A stretch of 64,000 bases of DNA from Clostridiales bacterium (GTDB taxonomy: Bacteria; Bacillota; Clostridia; Oscillospirales; Oscillospiraceae). The notes beneath the pieces are model-generated. The model was not told the origin of the DNA, searched no databases, and saw only the letters and a program-made list of their open reading frames with translations. The DNA lies in contig JAJQEV010000118.1 of the NCBI GenBank assembly GCA_021201475.1, positions 28,423-92,422 of the forward strand. The letters run 5' to 3'. A program made the position numbers and the translations under genes. Shown here one piece after another: positions 45,009 through 53,571 of the stretch; the first letter of the stretch is position 1, and each line of letters starts with the position of its first letter.

Positions 45009-45213
45009 GGGATTCCTCCGCAAGTATCAAAATTTGCATACATATTCAGTATAGCAAATTTCAACGGAAAATAGAAGGGGGCAAATGCAAATTCCGGCGA
45101 ATTTTTTCAGGGGCGGGAAATCGGGGGGAAATTTGCGCGTTGCCGATTGAGAATCCTGCCGGAATGTGGTATGATGTTCCGTAAGAACACCTGTGAAAAG
45201 TAGGGGAGCGACC

Positions 45214-48000
45214 ATGACAGAAAACGAACAGAAAGCCGCCGCGAAAGCCTTTGCCGTCCAGTGGGCGGGCCACGGCGATGAGAAGCAGGAGACCCAGGCG
45301 TTCTGGCTGACCCTGCTGCAAACGGTGTACGGCCTGGACAATCCGGCCCAGCACATTCAATTCGAGCTGCCGGTGAAGCTGAGCCATACCAGCTTTATCG
45401 ACGCCTACCTCCCCGACACCCGCGTACTCATTGAACAGAAGGGGATGGACATCAACCTGCGCAAGGGCTACAAGCAGTCGGACGGCTCTCTGCTGACCCC
45501 CTACGGTCAGGCCCGCCGCTACGCCGGGTACCTCCCCCATGACCAGAACCCCCGCTGGATCGTGGTCTGCAACTTCCAGACCTTCGAGATTCACGACATG
45601 AACAAGCCCAATGACGAGCCGGAGGTGCTGCGCCTGGCCGACCTGCCCAAAGAGCCCCACCGGCTGAACTTCCTGGTGGACACCGGCAATGAGGACATCC
45701 GCCACGAGATGGAGGTCTCTATGGCCGCCGGTGAAATCGTCGGCCTGCTGTACGACGCCTTCGCCAAACAGTACCGCGACCCCGCCAGCCCCAAGGCCAT
45801 GCACAGCCTGAACGTGCTGTGCGTCCGGCTGGTGTTCTGCCTCTACGCCGAGGACGCGGGCATCTTCGGGCGGCACGGAATGTTCCATGACTATCTGGCG
45901 GAGTCGGACACCCGCCAGATGCGCCGGGCGCTGCTGGAGCTGTTCCGGGTGCTGGACACCCCGGCGGAGGAGCGGGACGAATATTTGCAGGAGGACAACC
46001 CGACCCTGGCGGCCTTCCCCTATGTGAACGGCGGCCTGTTCTCCGATGAGGACATCGAGGTTCCCCCCTTCACCGATGAGATTCGTGACCTGCTGCTGAA
46101 CAAGGCCAGCAGCGGCTTCGACTGGTCGGAAATCAGCCCCACCATCTTCGGGGCCGTCTTTGAAAGCACCCTGAATCCGGAGACCCGCCGCTCCGGCGGG
46201 ATGCACTATACCTCCATCGAGAATATTCACAAGGTCATCGACCCCCTGTTCCTGGACGACCTGAAACGGGAGTTCGGGGAGATTTGCGCCATCCCCGTGG
46301 CCAGGACCAAGGAGCGGAAGCTGCGGGAGTTTCAGAAGAAGCTGGCCTCGGCGTCCTATTTAGACCCCGCCTGCGGCAGCGGCAACTTCCTGACGGAATC
46401 CTACCTGTCCCTCCGGCGGCTGGAGAACGAGGTGCTGCGGGCGCTGAACCAGGAGCAAATCAGCTTTGGCGACGTGAATCACAACCCGATTCAGGTGTCC
46501 CTGAGCCAGTTCTACGGCATTGAAATCAACGATTTTGCCGTGACGGTGGCGAAAACCGCCCTGTGGATCGCGGAGAGCCAGATGATGAAGGAGACGGAGG
46601 AAATCGTGCTGATGCACCTGCCCTTCCTGCCCCTGAAATCCTACACCAACATCGTGGAGGGCAACGCCCTGCGGCTGAACTGGGAGGACGTGGTGCCGAA
46701 GGGGAAACTCAGTTATATTATGGGGAATCCGCCCTTCGTTGGAACTAACTGGATGACCGACGAGCAAAGAAAGGATATGGATTCCATTTGGGGAGATAAG
46801 CGAGGCAAGCTTGACTATGTATCTTGCTGGTATGTGAAAGCGTCTGATTTTATGCTAGAAAACCGAAATGTAAGGTGCGCCTTTGTTTCCACAAATTCAA
46901 TCTGCCAAGGAGAACAGGCTACATCTTTGTGGCGCAAAATTCTGCTTGAAAAAAAGATGTGGATACAGTTTGCGGTACAGAGCTTTATCTGGAATAGTCA
47001 ATCAACAGATCAAGCCAATGTCCATGTGGTCATTGTTGGGTTCGGAGCATCCAATATAGAAAAGAAAAAGCTGTATCATGAAAATACAGTAAAGTACGTT
47101 GAAAACATTAATGGTTATCTTCTTCCCGCGCCGACAGTCATAATCGAAGAACGCGCAAAACCACTTTGCGATGTTCCGGCTATTATGAGAGGCAGTCAAG
47201 CTACTGATGATGGAAATTATTTATTTACACTGGAAGAAAAAACTGCGTTTTTGGCTGTAGAACCACAGTCCGAAAAGTATTTTAAGCGCTTCATGATGGG
47301 GAGAGAGTTCATAAACAATATAGAAAGATGGTGTTTGTGGCTTCCAAATGCAACACCAGATGAATTAAAGCAATGCCCAAAAGTTAGAGAACAGATAAAG
47401 AAAGTTAGAGACTTTAGAAGCACCAGCAAAAATGCGCAGACAAGAAAAGCCGCTGAATTTCCACAACGCTTTGGACAATATAGACCACCAACAGAGCATT
47501 ATATTGCCTTTGCAAAGGTATCCTCCGGACGGCGCAGATATATTCCGATGGGATTCTTGACGGATGATATAATCCCAGGAGACAAACTGTTCACTATTCC
47601 TAATGCCACTTTATACCAATTTGGTATACTGATGTCGAATGTTCATAATGCCTGGATGCGGGCTGTTTGCGGTCGATTGAAAAGCGACTATAGTTATTCA
47701 ACGACAATTGTTTATAACAACTTTCCCTGGCCGACCCCCACCGATGCGCAAAAAGAAAAGATTGAACAAACTGCGCAAGCCATATTGGATGCGCGAAAGC
47801 TTTACCCCAACAGTAGCCTTGCTGATATGTATGGGGATGAGATGTATCTTTATCCAGAGCTGCGCCGCGCCCACCAGCAGAACGACCGGGCGGTGATGCA
47901 GGCTTACGGCTTCCCCAACAAGGGCGTAACGGAATCCATCTGTGTGGCGGAGCTGATGCGGCGCTATCAGGCCCTCCTCTCCCAGCCGGAAAATCGTTAG
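45214..48000 (+). CDS. Type IIL (MmeI-like) restriction-modification enzyme
   Basis: 928 residues. Single-chain enzyme that both cleaves and methylates. Nuclease site near residue 65-75: D-A-Y-L-P-D...LIEQKG, a PD-(D/E)xK pattern. A helical spacer follows, then an adenine-N6 methyltransferase with motif I DPACGSGNFL (about residue 383) and motif IV GNPPFVG (about 503), then the target recognition domain and a short C-terminal domain. From about 46700 to 47860 the DNA is markedly AT-rich while both flanks are GC-rich, so the specificity half was probably exchanged. The ATG at 45214 follows GGGGAGC. No separate specificity or nuclease gene is near, as expected for type IIL. Confidence 0.88.
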   Translation: MTENEQKAAAKAFAVQWAGHGDEKQETQAFWLTLLQTVYGLDNPAQHIQFELPVKLSHTSFIDAYLPDTRVLIEQKGMDINLRKGYKQSDGSLLTPYGQARRYAGYLPHDQNPRWIVVCNFQTFEIHDMNKPNDEPEVLRLADLPKEPHRLNFLVDTGNEDIRHEMEVSMAAGEIVGLLYDAFAKQYRDPASPKAMHSLNVLCVRLVFCLYAEDAGIFGRHGMFHDYLAESDTRQMRRALLELFRVLDTPAEERDEYLQEDNPTLAAFPYVNGGLFSDEDIEVPPFTDEIRDLLLNKASSGFDWSEISPTIFGAVFESTLNPETRRSGGMHYTSIENIHKVIDPLFLDDLKREFGEICAIPVARTKERKLREFQKKLASASYLDPACGSGNFLTESYLSLRRLENEVLRALNQEQISFGDVNHNPIQVSLSQFYGIEINDFAVTVAKTALWIAESQMMKETEEIVLMHLPFLPLKSYTNIVEGNALRLNWEDVVPKGKLSYIMGNPPFVGTNWMTDEQRKDMDSIWGDKRGKLDYVSCWYVKASDFMLENRNVRCAFVSTNSICQGEQATSLWRKILLEKKMWIQFAVQSFIWNSQSTDQANVHVVIVGFGASNIEKKKLYHENTVKYVENINGYLLPAPTVIIEERAKPLCDVPAIMRGSQATDDGNYLFTLEEKTAFLAVEPQSEKYFKRFMMGREFINNIERWCLWLPNATPDELKQCPKVREQIKKVRDFRSTSKNAQTRKAAEFPQRFGQYRPPTEHYIAFAKVSSGRRRYIPMGFLTDDIIPGDKLFTIPNATLYQFGILMSNVHNAWMRAVCGRLKSDYSYSTTIVYNNFPWPTPTDAQKEKIEQTAQAILDARKLYPNSSLADMYGDEMYLYPELRRAHQQNDRAVMQAYGFPNKGVTESICVAELMRRYQALLSQPENR

Positions 48001-48036
48001 GCCGAAGGAAATCCCCGGAGGGGACGGCGCTCTGTC

Positions 48037-48064
48037 TTGCATTTTTGGAAAGCTGTGTTATACT
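48037..48064 (+). promoter_or_regulatory. Promoter duplicated from the DUF1002 gene
   Basis: TTGCAT, 16-base spacer, TATACT (48059-48064), within a segment almost identical to the promoter of the DUF1002 gene at 60768-60795 on the minus strand. Confidence 0.65.
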
Positions 48065-48122
48065 GAAACTGCGTTTGAACGAAACGCCTGTTTATGATTG
48101 CCGGAAGGGAGACTTGCGTGAT

Positions 48123-48365
48123 ATGAGGCTGAAAAGATTCACCGCCGGGGCGCTGGCCCTGAGCATACTGGCGACGTTGCCCACCGCCGCCCTGGCCAGC
48201 GGCAGCGCCGCTTCGGAGGACACCGCCGGATACCTGATTTTGGGGGAGGACCTCAGCGGCAACCTTCTTTACACCACAGCGCCCTGGGCCTCCTCCACCG
48301 ACTGCTACACCCTGTCGGTGGAGCACGGCGTTCTGACCGCTGAAAAAATCACTACCCTGGAATAA
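48123..48365 (+). CDS. Truncated paralogue of the DUF1002 protein
   Basis: 80 residues. Residues 1-45 (signal peptide plus SGSAASEDTAGYLILGEDLS) are nearly identical to the DUF1002 protein at 59.8-60.7 kb, including upstream promoter DNA. After GEDLS the two diverge; here 35 unrelated residues follow (TDCYTLSVEHGVLTAEKITT). It looks like a partial gene duplication fused to a new end. It still has a promoter, ribosome site and signal sequence and is followed by a terminator, so a small secreted product is possible; it may equally be a decaying remnant. Confidence 0.55.
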   Translation: MRLKRFTAGALALSILATLPTAALASGSAASEDTAGYLILGEDLSGNLLYTTAPWASSTDCYTLSVEHGVLTAEKITTLE

Positions 48366-48370
48366 AGCAA

Positions 48371-48420
48371 AAAACGCATCCGACCCGCGCTCCCAAGCGC
48401 AGGGTCGGATGCGTCTGTTT
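48371..48420 (+). terminator. Terminator after the truncated DUF1002 paralogue
   Basis: ACGCATCCGACCC pairs with GGGTCGGATGCGT across a loop that itself contains GCGC/GCGC pairs, followed by CTGTTTTC. Likely bidirectional with the ridA gene. Confidence 0.8.
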
Positions 48421-48441
48421 TCCGGAACCGTCAGGGGCGGC

Positions 48442-48819
48442 TCACTTCACGGCCACCAGTTCCATCTCTATCTTCGCACCGGCGGGCAGCTTCGCCACCT
48501 GCACGCAGGAGCGGGCGGGGGGATTCTCCGGGAAGCGGGTGGCGTAGATGGCGTTCATGGCGGCGAAGTCGGCCAGGTCCGTCAGGAACACGGTGGTTTT
48601 CACCACGTTGGCAAAGGTCATATCCGCGGCGGCCAGGACGCTTTCCAGGTTGCGGAACACCTGCTCCGCCTGGGCCTCGATGGTGTCCCCGGCCAGGACG
48701 CCGGTCTCCGGCACCAGCGGCACCTGGCCGGAGGTGAACAGGGTGTTCCCCGTCAGGATGGCGTGGGAGTAGGGGCCCAGGGCGGCGGGGGCGTTGGCTG
48801 CGGTGATAACGGTAGACAT
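48442..48819 (-). CDS. ridA: RidA family reactive intermediate deaminase
   Basis: 125 residues. Hydrolyses reactive enamine/imine intermediates from PLP enzymes. Motifs GPYSHAILTGNTLFTSGQVP, QAEQVFRNLESVL, TVFLTDLADFAAMN and the active-site PPARSCVQVAKLP with Arg. Full-length YjgF/YER057c fold. ATG with AAAAGGAG twelve bases upstream. It is divergent from ruvC. Confidence 0.95.
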   Translation of the reverse strand: MSTVITAANAPAALGPYSHAILTGNTLFTSGQVPLVPETGVLAGDTIEAQAEQVFRNLESVLAAADMTFANVVKTTVFLTDLADFAAMNAIYATRFPENPPARSCVQVAKLPAGAKIEMELVAVK

Positions 48820-48890
48820 CAGAATCAAACTCCTTTTCCATGTTGATACCCCTATTTTAGCATAGTTGAAAGAATCCGTAAACCCCACCC

Positions 48891-48919
48891 TTTACGGAAC
48901 GTTTGTTCTGTGCTATAAT
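48891..48919 (+). promoter_or_regulatory. Candidate promoter of ruvC
   Basis: TTTACG at 48891-48896, 17 bases, TATAAT at 48914-48919, 52 bases before the chosen ATG. Strong -10, weak -35. Confidence 0.55.
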
Positions 48920-48970
48920 CAGATAGGCCGATGGTTCGGCCTGTGCCAAAGGGCAGAAAGGAAGATGCGG

Positions 48971-49492
48971 ATGGTGATTATGGGCATTGACCCGGGGGTG
49001 GCCACCATTGGGTTCGGGGTCATTCAGGCGGAGCGGGCCAAAAACACGCTGCTCCGCTACGGGGTCATCACGACCCCTGCCGGTATCCCCCTGTCCGCCC
49101 GGCTCCTGCAAATTCATCAGGATATGGGGGAGCTGCTTCGCACCTATTCCCCGGATGAGATCGCCATTGAGGAACTGTTTTTCAGCAAGAACATCACCAC
49201 CGGCATTGCCGTGGCCCACGGGCGGGGGGTGATTCTGCTGGCGGCGGAGGAGCATGGCGTCCCCGTGTTCGAGTACACCCCCAACCAGGTGAAGCAGGCG
49301 GTGACGGGATACGGGAAGGCGGAGAAGAAGCAGGTCATGCTGATGACCCAGCGCTTACTCCGCATGAATCAGCTCCCCCACCCCGACGACGCCGCCGACG
49401 CCCTGGCCCTGGCCATCTGCCACAGCCGGGCCGCCACCAGCCTGCTGAACACGGAGCGGGAGTTTGACCCCGACCGGTACGACACCAGATAG
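48971..49492 (+). CDS. ruvC: Crossover junction endodeoxyribonuclease RuvC
   Basis: 173 residues. Resolves Holliday junctions with RuvAB. RNase H-like acidic residues: GIDPGVATIGFGV (Asp), IAIEELFFSKN (Glu), and C-terminal PDDAADALALAICH (Asp-x2-Asp). Start at the second ATG, which has AAAGGA eight bases away; an ATG at 48965 is too close to it. First gene of ruvC-ruvA-ruvB. Confidence 0.96.
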   Translation: MVIMGIDPGVATIGFGVIQAERAKNTLLRYGVITTPAGIPLSARLLQIHQDMGELLRTYSPDEIAIEELFFSKNITTGIAVAHGRGVILLAAEEHGVPVFEYTPNQVKQAVTGYGKAEKKQVMLMTQRLLRMNQLPHPDDAADALALAICHSRAATSLLNTEREFDPDRYDTR

Positions 49493-49552
49493 CGCCCGCC
49501 GCTCCCCCGGAGGAACGGATGCTGATTCCCCCTGATAAATGAGGTTTTTGTT

Positions 49553-50161
49553 ATGTTTTACTATCTTTACGGCACGGTGGCCCATATCGCGCCCTATCTG
49601 GCCGTCCTGGACTGCGGCGGCGTGGGCTACGCCTGCAAGACCACCAACTTCACCCTCTCCACCCTCCGCAAGGGGGAGAAGGCGAAGCTCTACACCCACC
49701 TGGCGGTTAAGGAGGATGACGTGACCCTGTACGGCTTCGCCACGGAGGAGGAGCGGAACCTGTTCCTGCTGCTGCTCTCTGTGTCCGGCGTGGGGCCGAA
49801 GGCGGCGCTGTCCATCCTGTCCACCTCCTCCCCCTCCAGCCTGGCCCTGGCCATCATCACCGGCGACCTGAAGGCGCTGACCTCCGCCGCCGGGGTGGGG
49901 AAGAAGCTGGCCCAGCGCATCGTGCTGGAGCTGAAGGACAAGCTGGCGAAGGAGCAGGACGCCCAGTTCCAAAGCGCCGGCCTCTCCCCCGCCAGCCAGG
50001 ACACGGTGATTCCGGAGGACAAACTCTCCGAAGCCGGTGCGGCCCTCCAGGTGCTGGGCTACCATCAGAACGAAATCAACGCCGCGCTGAAGGGGCTGGA
50101 CGTGTCCGCCCTGACCCTGGAGGAGCTGGTGAAGCAGGCGCTGAAGCGCCTTGCAAAGTAA
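49553..50161 (+). CDS. ruvA: Holliday junction DNA helicase subunit RuvA
   Basis: 202 residues. Junction-binding tetramer that recruits RuvB. OB-fold N-terminus (FYYLYGTVAHIAPYLAVLDCGGVGYAC), tandem helix-hairpin-helix (LLSVSGVGPKAALSIL, LTSAAGVGKKLAQRIVLEL), an acidic or flexible linker, and a C-terminal RuvB-binding domain (EAGAALQVLGYHQNEINAAL). 60 bases after ruvC. Confidence 0.96.
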   Translation: MFYYLYGTVAHIAPYLAVLDCGGVGYACKTTNFTLSTLRKGEKAKLYTHLAVKEDDVTLYGFATEEERNLFLLLLSVSGVGPKAALSILSTSSPSSLALAIITGDLKALTSAAGVGKKLAQRIVLELKDKLAKEQDAQFQSAGLSPASQDTVIPEDKLSEAGAALQVLGYHQNEINAALKGLDVSALTLEELVKQALKRLAK

Positions 50162-50179
50162 CGGGAAGGGTGGTGTACT

Positions 50180-51229
50180 ATGGCAATCACAAACAGCGAT
50201 GAGGGCGTCTTTGCCCCGGAACCCCTTGTCACCTCCTCCCTCATCCGGGAGGACGAGGGGGAATACACCCTCCGCCCCCAGCGCTTGCAGGACTATATCG
50301 GCCAGGAGAAGGCCAAGGGCAACCTGGACGTCTTCATTCAGGCGGCGAAGCTGCGGGAGGAGCCGTTAGACCACGTCCTGCTCCACGGCCCCCCTGGCCT
50401 TGGCAAGACCACCCTGGCCGGTATCATCGCCCACGAGATGGGGGTCAACATCCGCATCACCTCCGGCCCCGCCATGGAGAAGCCGGGGGATTTGGTGGCG
50501 CTGCTGACCAACCTCTCTGAGAACGACATTTTGTTTGTGGACGAGATTCACCGGATGAACCGTGCCATTGAGGAAATCCTTTACCCCGCCATGGAGGACT
50601 ACGTTGTAGACATCATCATCGGCAAGGGTCCCAGCGCCAACTCCATCCGGCTGGATCTGCCCAAGTTCACCCTCATCGGAGCCACCACCCGGGCCGGTTC
50701 CCTGTCCGCGCCTCTGCGGGATCGGTTCGGCGTCCAGCTGCGGCTGGAGCTGTACACCCCGGAGGAGCTGGCGCTGATTGTGAAGCGCAGCGCAGCGATT
50801 CTGAACGTCCCCATCGAGGAGTCCGGCGCGTGGGAAATCGCCAAGCGCAGCCGGGGCACCCCCCGCATCGCCAACCGTTTCCTGCGGCGGGTGCGGGACT
50901 TCGCTCAGGTCAAGGCGGGCGGCGTTATCACCGCCTCGGTGGCGGACGACGCCCTCAGCGCCCTGGACGTGGACTATCTGGGCCTGGACGACATTGACCG
51001 GCGAATGCTGCGGGCCATCATTGAGTTCTATCACGGCGGCCCGGTGGGGCTGGAGACCCTGGCGGCCACCATCAATGAGGATGCCGAGACCCTGGAAGAT
51101 ATGTATGAGCCCTACCTGATGCAAATCGGCATCCTGACCCGCACCCCGCGGGGCCGGTGTGTCACCCAGAAGGCGTATGAGCATCTGCACCTGCCCTACC
51201 CAGGGGAGCAGCAGTCGCTGTTCTCATAA
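50180..51229 (+). CDS. ruvB: Holliday junction DNA helicase subunit RuvB
   Basis: 349 residues. AAA+ branch-migration motor. Walker [10 protein letters not shown], Walker [12 protein letters not shown], sensor 1 [21 protein letters not shown] (arginine finger region), [10 protein letters not shown] and the C-terminal winged helix ([15 protein letters not shown]). 18 bases after ruvA, completing the resolvasome operon. Confidence 0.97.
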   Translation: MAITNSDEGVFAPEPLVTSSLIREDEGEYTLRPQRLQDYIGQEKAKGNLDVFIQAAKLREEPLDHVLLHGPPGLGKTTLAGIIAHEMGVNIRITSGPAMEKPGDLVALLTNLSENDILFVDEIHRMNRAIEEILYPAMEDYVVDIIIGKGPSANSIRLDLPKFTLIGATTRAGSLSAPLRDRFGVQLRLELYTPEELALIVKRSAAILNVPIEESGAWEIAKRSRGTPRIANRFLRRVRDFAQVKAGGVITASVADDALSALDVDYLGLDDIDRRMLRAIIEFYHGGPVGLETLAATINEDAETLEDMYEPYLMQIGILTRTPRGRCVTQKAYEHLHLPYPGEQQSLFS

Positions 51230-51407
51230 AAAGTGCGTTTTCCTGTTGACTATATGCATTTATCTGCCGGAATCAGGTTGGACAATTACCCATTCTTAAT
51301 TGCCAAAATAACTGCAATCTGTCCTGGATTGAGGGGCGCAGTACAGCCGCGCAGTCAGATGTTCTCAACCAAAGGCCAACAAAATTGCCGCCCGTCCCGC
51401 CGTAAAG

Positions 51408-51625
51408 CTAGTAGAACATGAAGTCTAAATCTTCACTTTTCTGTAGGGGCGGCCCTTGGCCGCCCGCAAAAACCGCCTGCTTATCCAGGGCGGCCAAGGG
51501 CCGCCCCTACACACGCAGTTGCAAAAATCGGAACAATTTGCTCGTCTGAACAGTATCACAGGCAGTTCCGTTGGCATTTTGTGGCGGTTAAACAAAACAA
51601 AGTTTTAGTTTTCACGTTCTACTAG
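51408..51625. repeat. MITE-like element with CTAGTAGAAC ends and an internal perfect hairpin
   Basis: CTAGTAGAAC (51408-51417) is exactly inverted at 51616-51625, and the similarity continues inward to about 25 bases with a few mismatches. Inside, GTAGGGGCGGCCCTTGGCC...C at 51443-51465 is perfectly inverted at 51488-51510 (23 of 23). About 218 bases, no coding sequence. The TAGGGGCGGCC..GGCCGCCC motif resembles intergenic palindromes seen in other Clostridia, by recollection. Confidence 0.65.
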
Positions 51626-51626
51626 G

Positions 51627-51860
51627 GAGCGCAACGAAAATGCCGCTTGACGGCAGAGGGACGTGGGCGGCAATCCCCGCCAGCCGCCATCGGCGGCAGC
51701 TTTGGTGCGTATCAAGTCACATCGTCTCTCATGGAACAGACCACTTGATTGAGGGACAAGGCGAAGCCGCCAGTGGAATACGAGGAGATTCTTAAGGGGG
51801 CCACAGGCCCCCCTTCTTAAGCCGCCTTCTTTCCCCTATTTCTTGGCGGAGCAATTTACG
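51627..51860 (+). repeat. Dispersed intergenic repeat, copy D
   Basis: Forward like copy A. Starts with GGGAGCGCAACG..TGCCGCTTGACGGCAGAGGG (family 2 block), then GCTTTGGTGCGTATCAAGTC (shared with copy C), ACATCGTCTC, ACAGACCACTTGATTGAGGG, ACAAGGC, and hairpin CTTAAGGGGGCC (51791-51802) pairing with GGCCCCCTTCTTAAG (51806-51820, a short bulge). Then GCCGCCTTCTTTC. The rest of 51230-52071 contains no supported gene. Confidence 0.78.
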
Positions 51861-52071
51861 GCGTCCAAAAATATGCCAGTGGCATATTTTTAGCCGGAAA
51901 CCGATGCCAGCTATGCTGGCGAGGGTCACTGTCCGAGGAGGATACCGTAAAGGGTCAGCAAGCGGTAGTCAGGCCCGCCGGGAGGGCAAAACTGTTGTTC
52001 ATTCATTACACTTTGTCTAAGGAGCGCAATTCCCTTAAATTGATGATATTGTGCGCAAAGGAGGGACAGCC

Positions 52072-52593
52072 GTGGAACGGGAAAAAACCTGCTGCTTCAC
52101 CGGGCACCGACCCCAGACCCTGGGGTGGAAGCAGAAGGAGCCGGACCTGCGCCGCATCCTGATGGAGGAGCGGCTGGCCCTGGAGGTGGAGCGGGCCTAC
52201 CGCCTGGGCTACCGGCACTTCATCACCGGCATGGCCCGGGGGAGCGACCTGCTGGCGGCGGAGGCAGTGCTGCGGGCCAAGCTGCTCCACCCGGACATCC
52301 GGCTGGAGGCGGCGGTGCCCTGCAAAGGCCAGACCCAGCATTGGACATCGGCGGAGCAGGCCCAGTACGAGCGCATCCTGGCCCAGTGCGACCAGGCGCC
52401 GGACTATCTGCCGGACTATGACGAGGGCTGCATGATGCGCCGCAACCGGTACATGGTGACGAAATCCAGCCGCATCATCGCCGTCTACAACGGGCGCACC
52501 AACGGCGGCACAAAAAAGACCCTCCTCCTGGCGGTGGAGGAGGGGTTGGACATCGTGATTCTGGACCCAGAGGACCCCATGCAGGGGGCGTAA
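52072..52593 (+). CDS. SLOG-superfamily protein (DUF1273/YspA-like)
   Basis: 173 residues. SLOG Rossmann-type fold: CCFTGHRPQTLGWK at the N-terminus, RHFITGMARGSDLLAAEAVL (glycine-rich loop), and the C-terminal GRTNGGTKKTLLLAVEEGLDI. This group is related to DprA/LOG nucleotide-binding proteins; the ligand is unknown. The GTG at 52072 has AAAGGAGG six bases upstream and is preferred over an upstream GTG. A repeat-rich gap precedes it. Confidence 0.85.
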   Translation: MEREKTCCFTGHRPQTLGWKQKEPDLRRILMEERLALEVERAYRLGYRHFITGMARGSDLLAAEAVLRAKLLHPDIRLEAAVPCKGQTQHWTSAEQAQYERILAQCDQAPDYLPDYDEGCMMRRNRYMVTKSSRIIAVYNGRTNGGTKKTLLLAVEEGLDIVILDPEDPMQGA

Positions 52594-52698
52594 AGGAGCG
52601 GTATGCACCGCTCCTTTTTGCGTCGCATAGTATGGCACATCAGCGGATGCTCCCGCAAAAGCGCGGCGAGCGGAAACAGGAAGGGGTGTTGCCAAGCT

Positions 52699-53571
52699 AT
52701 GAAGAGGGAGCTACATTTTTGGGTCCTCGGCGGCGACCTGCGCCAGGTGAAGCTGGCGCGGCAGCTGGCGGAGGACGGACATTTGGTGCAGACCTGCGCC
52801 ATGGAGCTGCGGGGCACGGAGGAGGAACTGACCGGATCGGATACCCTTCGGGGCATCGAATGGGCCAACTGCGTTATTCTGCCGCTGCCTGCGGCCAGGG
52901 AGGACGGGATGCTGAACGCGCCGCTGTCTGACCGCAGGCTGCCCATCACGGACATATTGGCGGCCATGCAGCCGGGGCAACTGCTCTGCGCCGGGAAGCT
53001 GCCATGCCGCTTTGTACAGGCAGCGGAGGAGAAGGGCCTCCTGGTGCGGGACTACTTCGCCCGGGAGGAGCTGGCCATCGCCAACGGCGTCCCCACAGCG
53101 GAGGGGGCCATTCAAATCGCCATGGAGGAACTGCCCACCACCCTCTTCGGCTGCCGGGTGCTGGTCATCGGCTACGGGCGGCTGGGGAAGCTGCTGGCCC
53201 AGCGGTTAAAGGGGCTGGGGGCCAGGGTGACGGTGTCCGCCCGGAACTATGCAGACCTGGCCTGGATCGAGGCCAGCGGCTACGCGCCGGAGCACACGGA
53301 GCAGCTGGACGGCTGGCTGGGGGGCTACAGCCTGGTCATCAACACCGTCCCCGCCCTGGTGCTGGACGGGGCGCGGCTGAGCGACCTGGATCGGAACTGC
53401 CTCATCATTGACCTGGCCTCCCAGCCCGGCGGGGTGGACTACGAGGCGGCGGCCCGGCTGGGCATCAAGGCCATCCACGCCCTGTCCCTGCCGGGGAAGG
53501 TGGCCCCGGAGACCTCCGGCCGCATCATCCGGGACACGGTGTACCACATCATGCAGGAGGTGGACGCATGA
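52699..53571 (+). CDS. dpaA: Dipicolinate synthase subunit DpaA (SpoVFA)
   Basis: 290 residues. With DpaB makes dipicolinic acid, the calcium chelator of spore cores. Rossmann fold with GYGRLGKLLAQRLKGLGARV, and family segments FWVLGGDLRQVKLARQLAEDGH, NTVPALVLDGARL and IDLASQPGGVDYEAAARLGI. The ATG is chosen at the family start; the ribosome site is poor. Its TGA overlaps the dpaB ATG by four bases. Expected to be transcribed in the mother cell under sigma-K; no such promoter was confidently found. Confidence 0.93.
   Translation: MKRELHFWVLGGDLRQVKLARQLAEDGHLVQTCAMELRGTEEELTGSDTLRGIEWANCVILPLPAAREDGMLNAPLSDRRLPITDILAAMQPGQLLCAGKLPCRFVQAAEEKGLLVRDYFAREELAIANGVPTAEGAIQIAMEELPTTLFGCRVLVIGYGRLGKLLAQRLKGLGARVTVSARNYADLAWIEASGYAPEHTEQLDGWLGGYSLVINTVPALVLDGARLSDLDRNCLIIDLASQPGGVDYEAAARLGIKAIHALSLPGKVAPETSGRIIRDTVYHIMQEVDA

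Noticed and set aside
45214..48000. BREX PglX or another multi-gene defence island
   Set aside because: The protein has its own nuclease-like N-terminus and MmeI-type size, and neither neighbour (murB, truncated DUF1002/ridA) is a defence gene.
48123..48365. A small toxin or bacteriocin precursor
   Set aside because: Although small and secreted, its N-terminal half is plainly copied from the DUF1002 gene and there is no immunity or export gene beside it.
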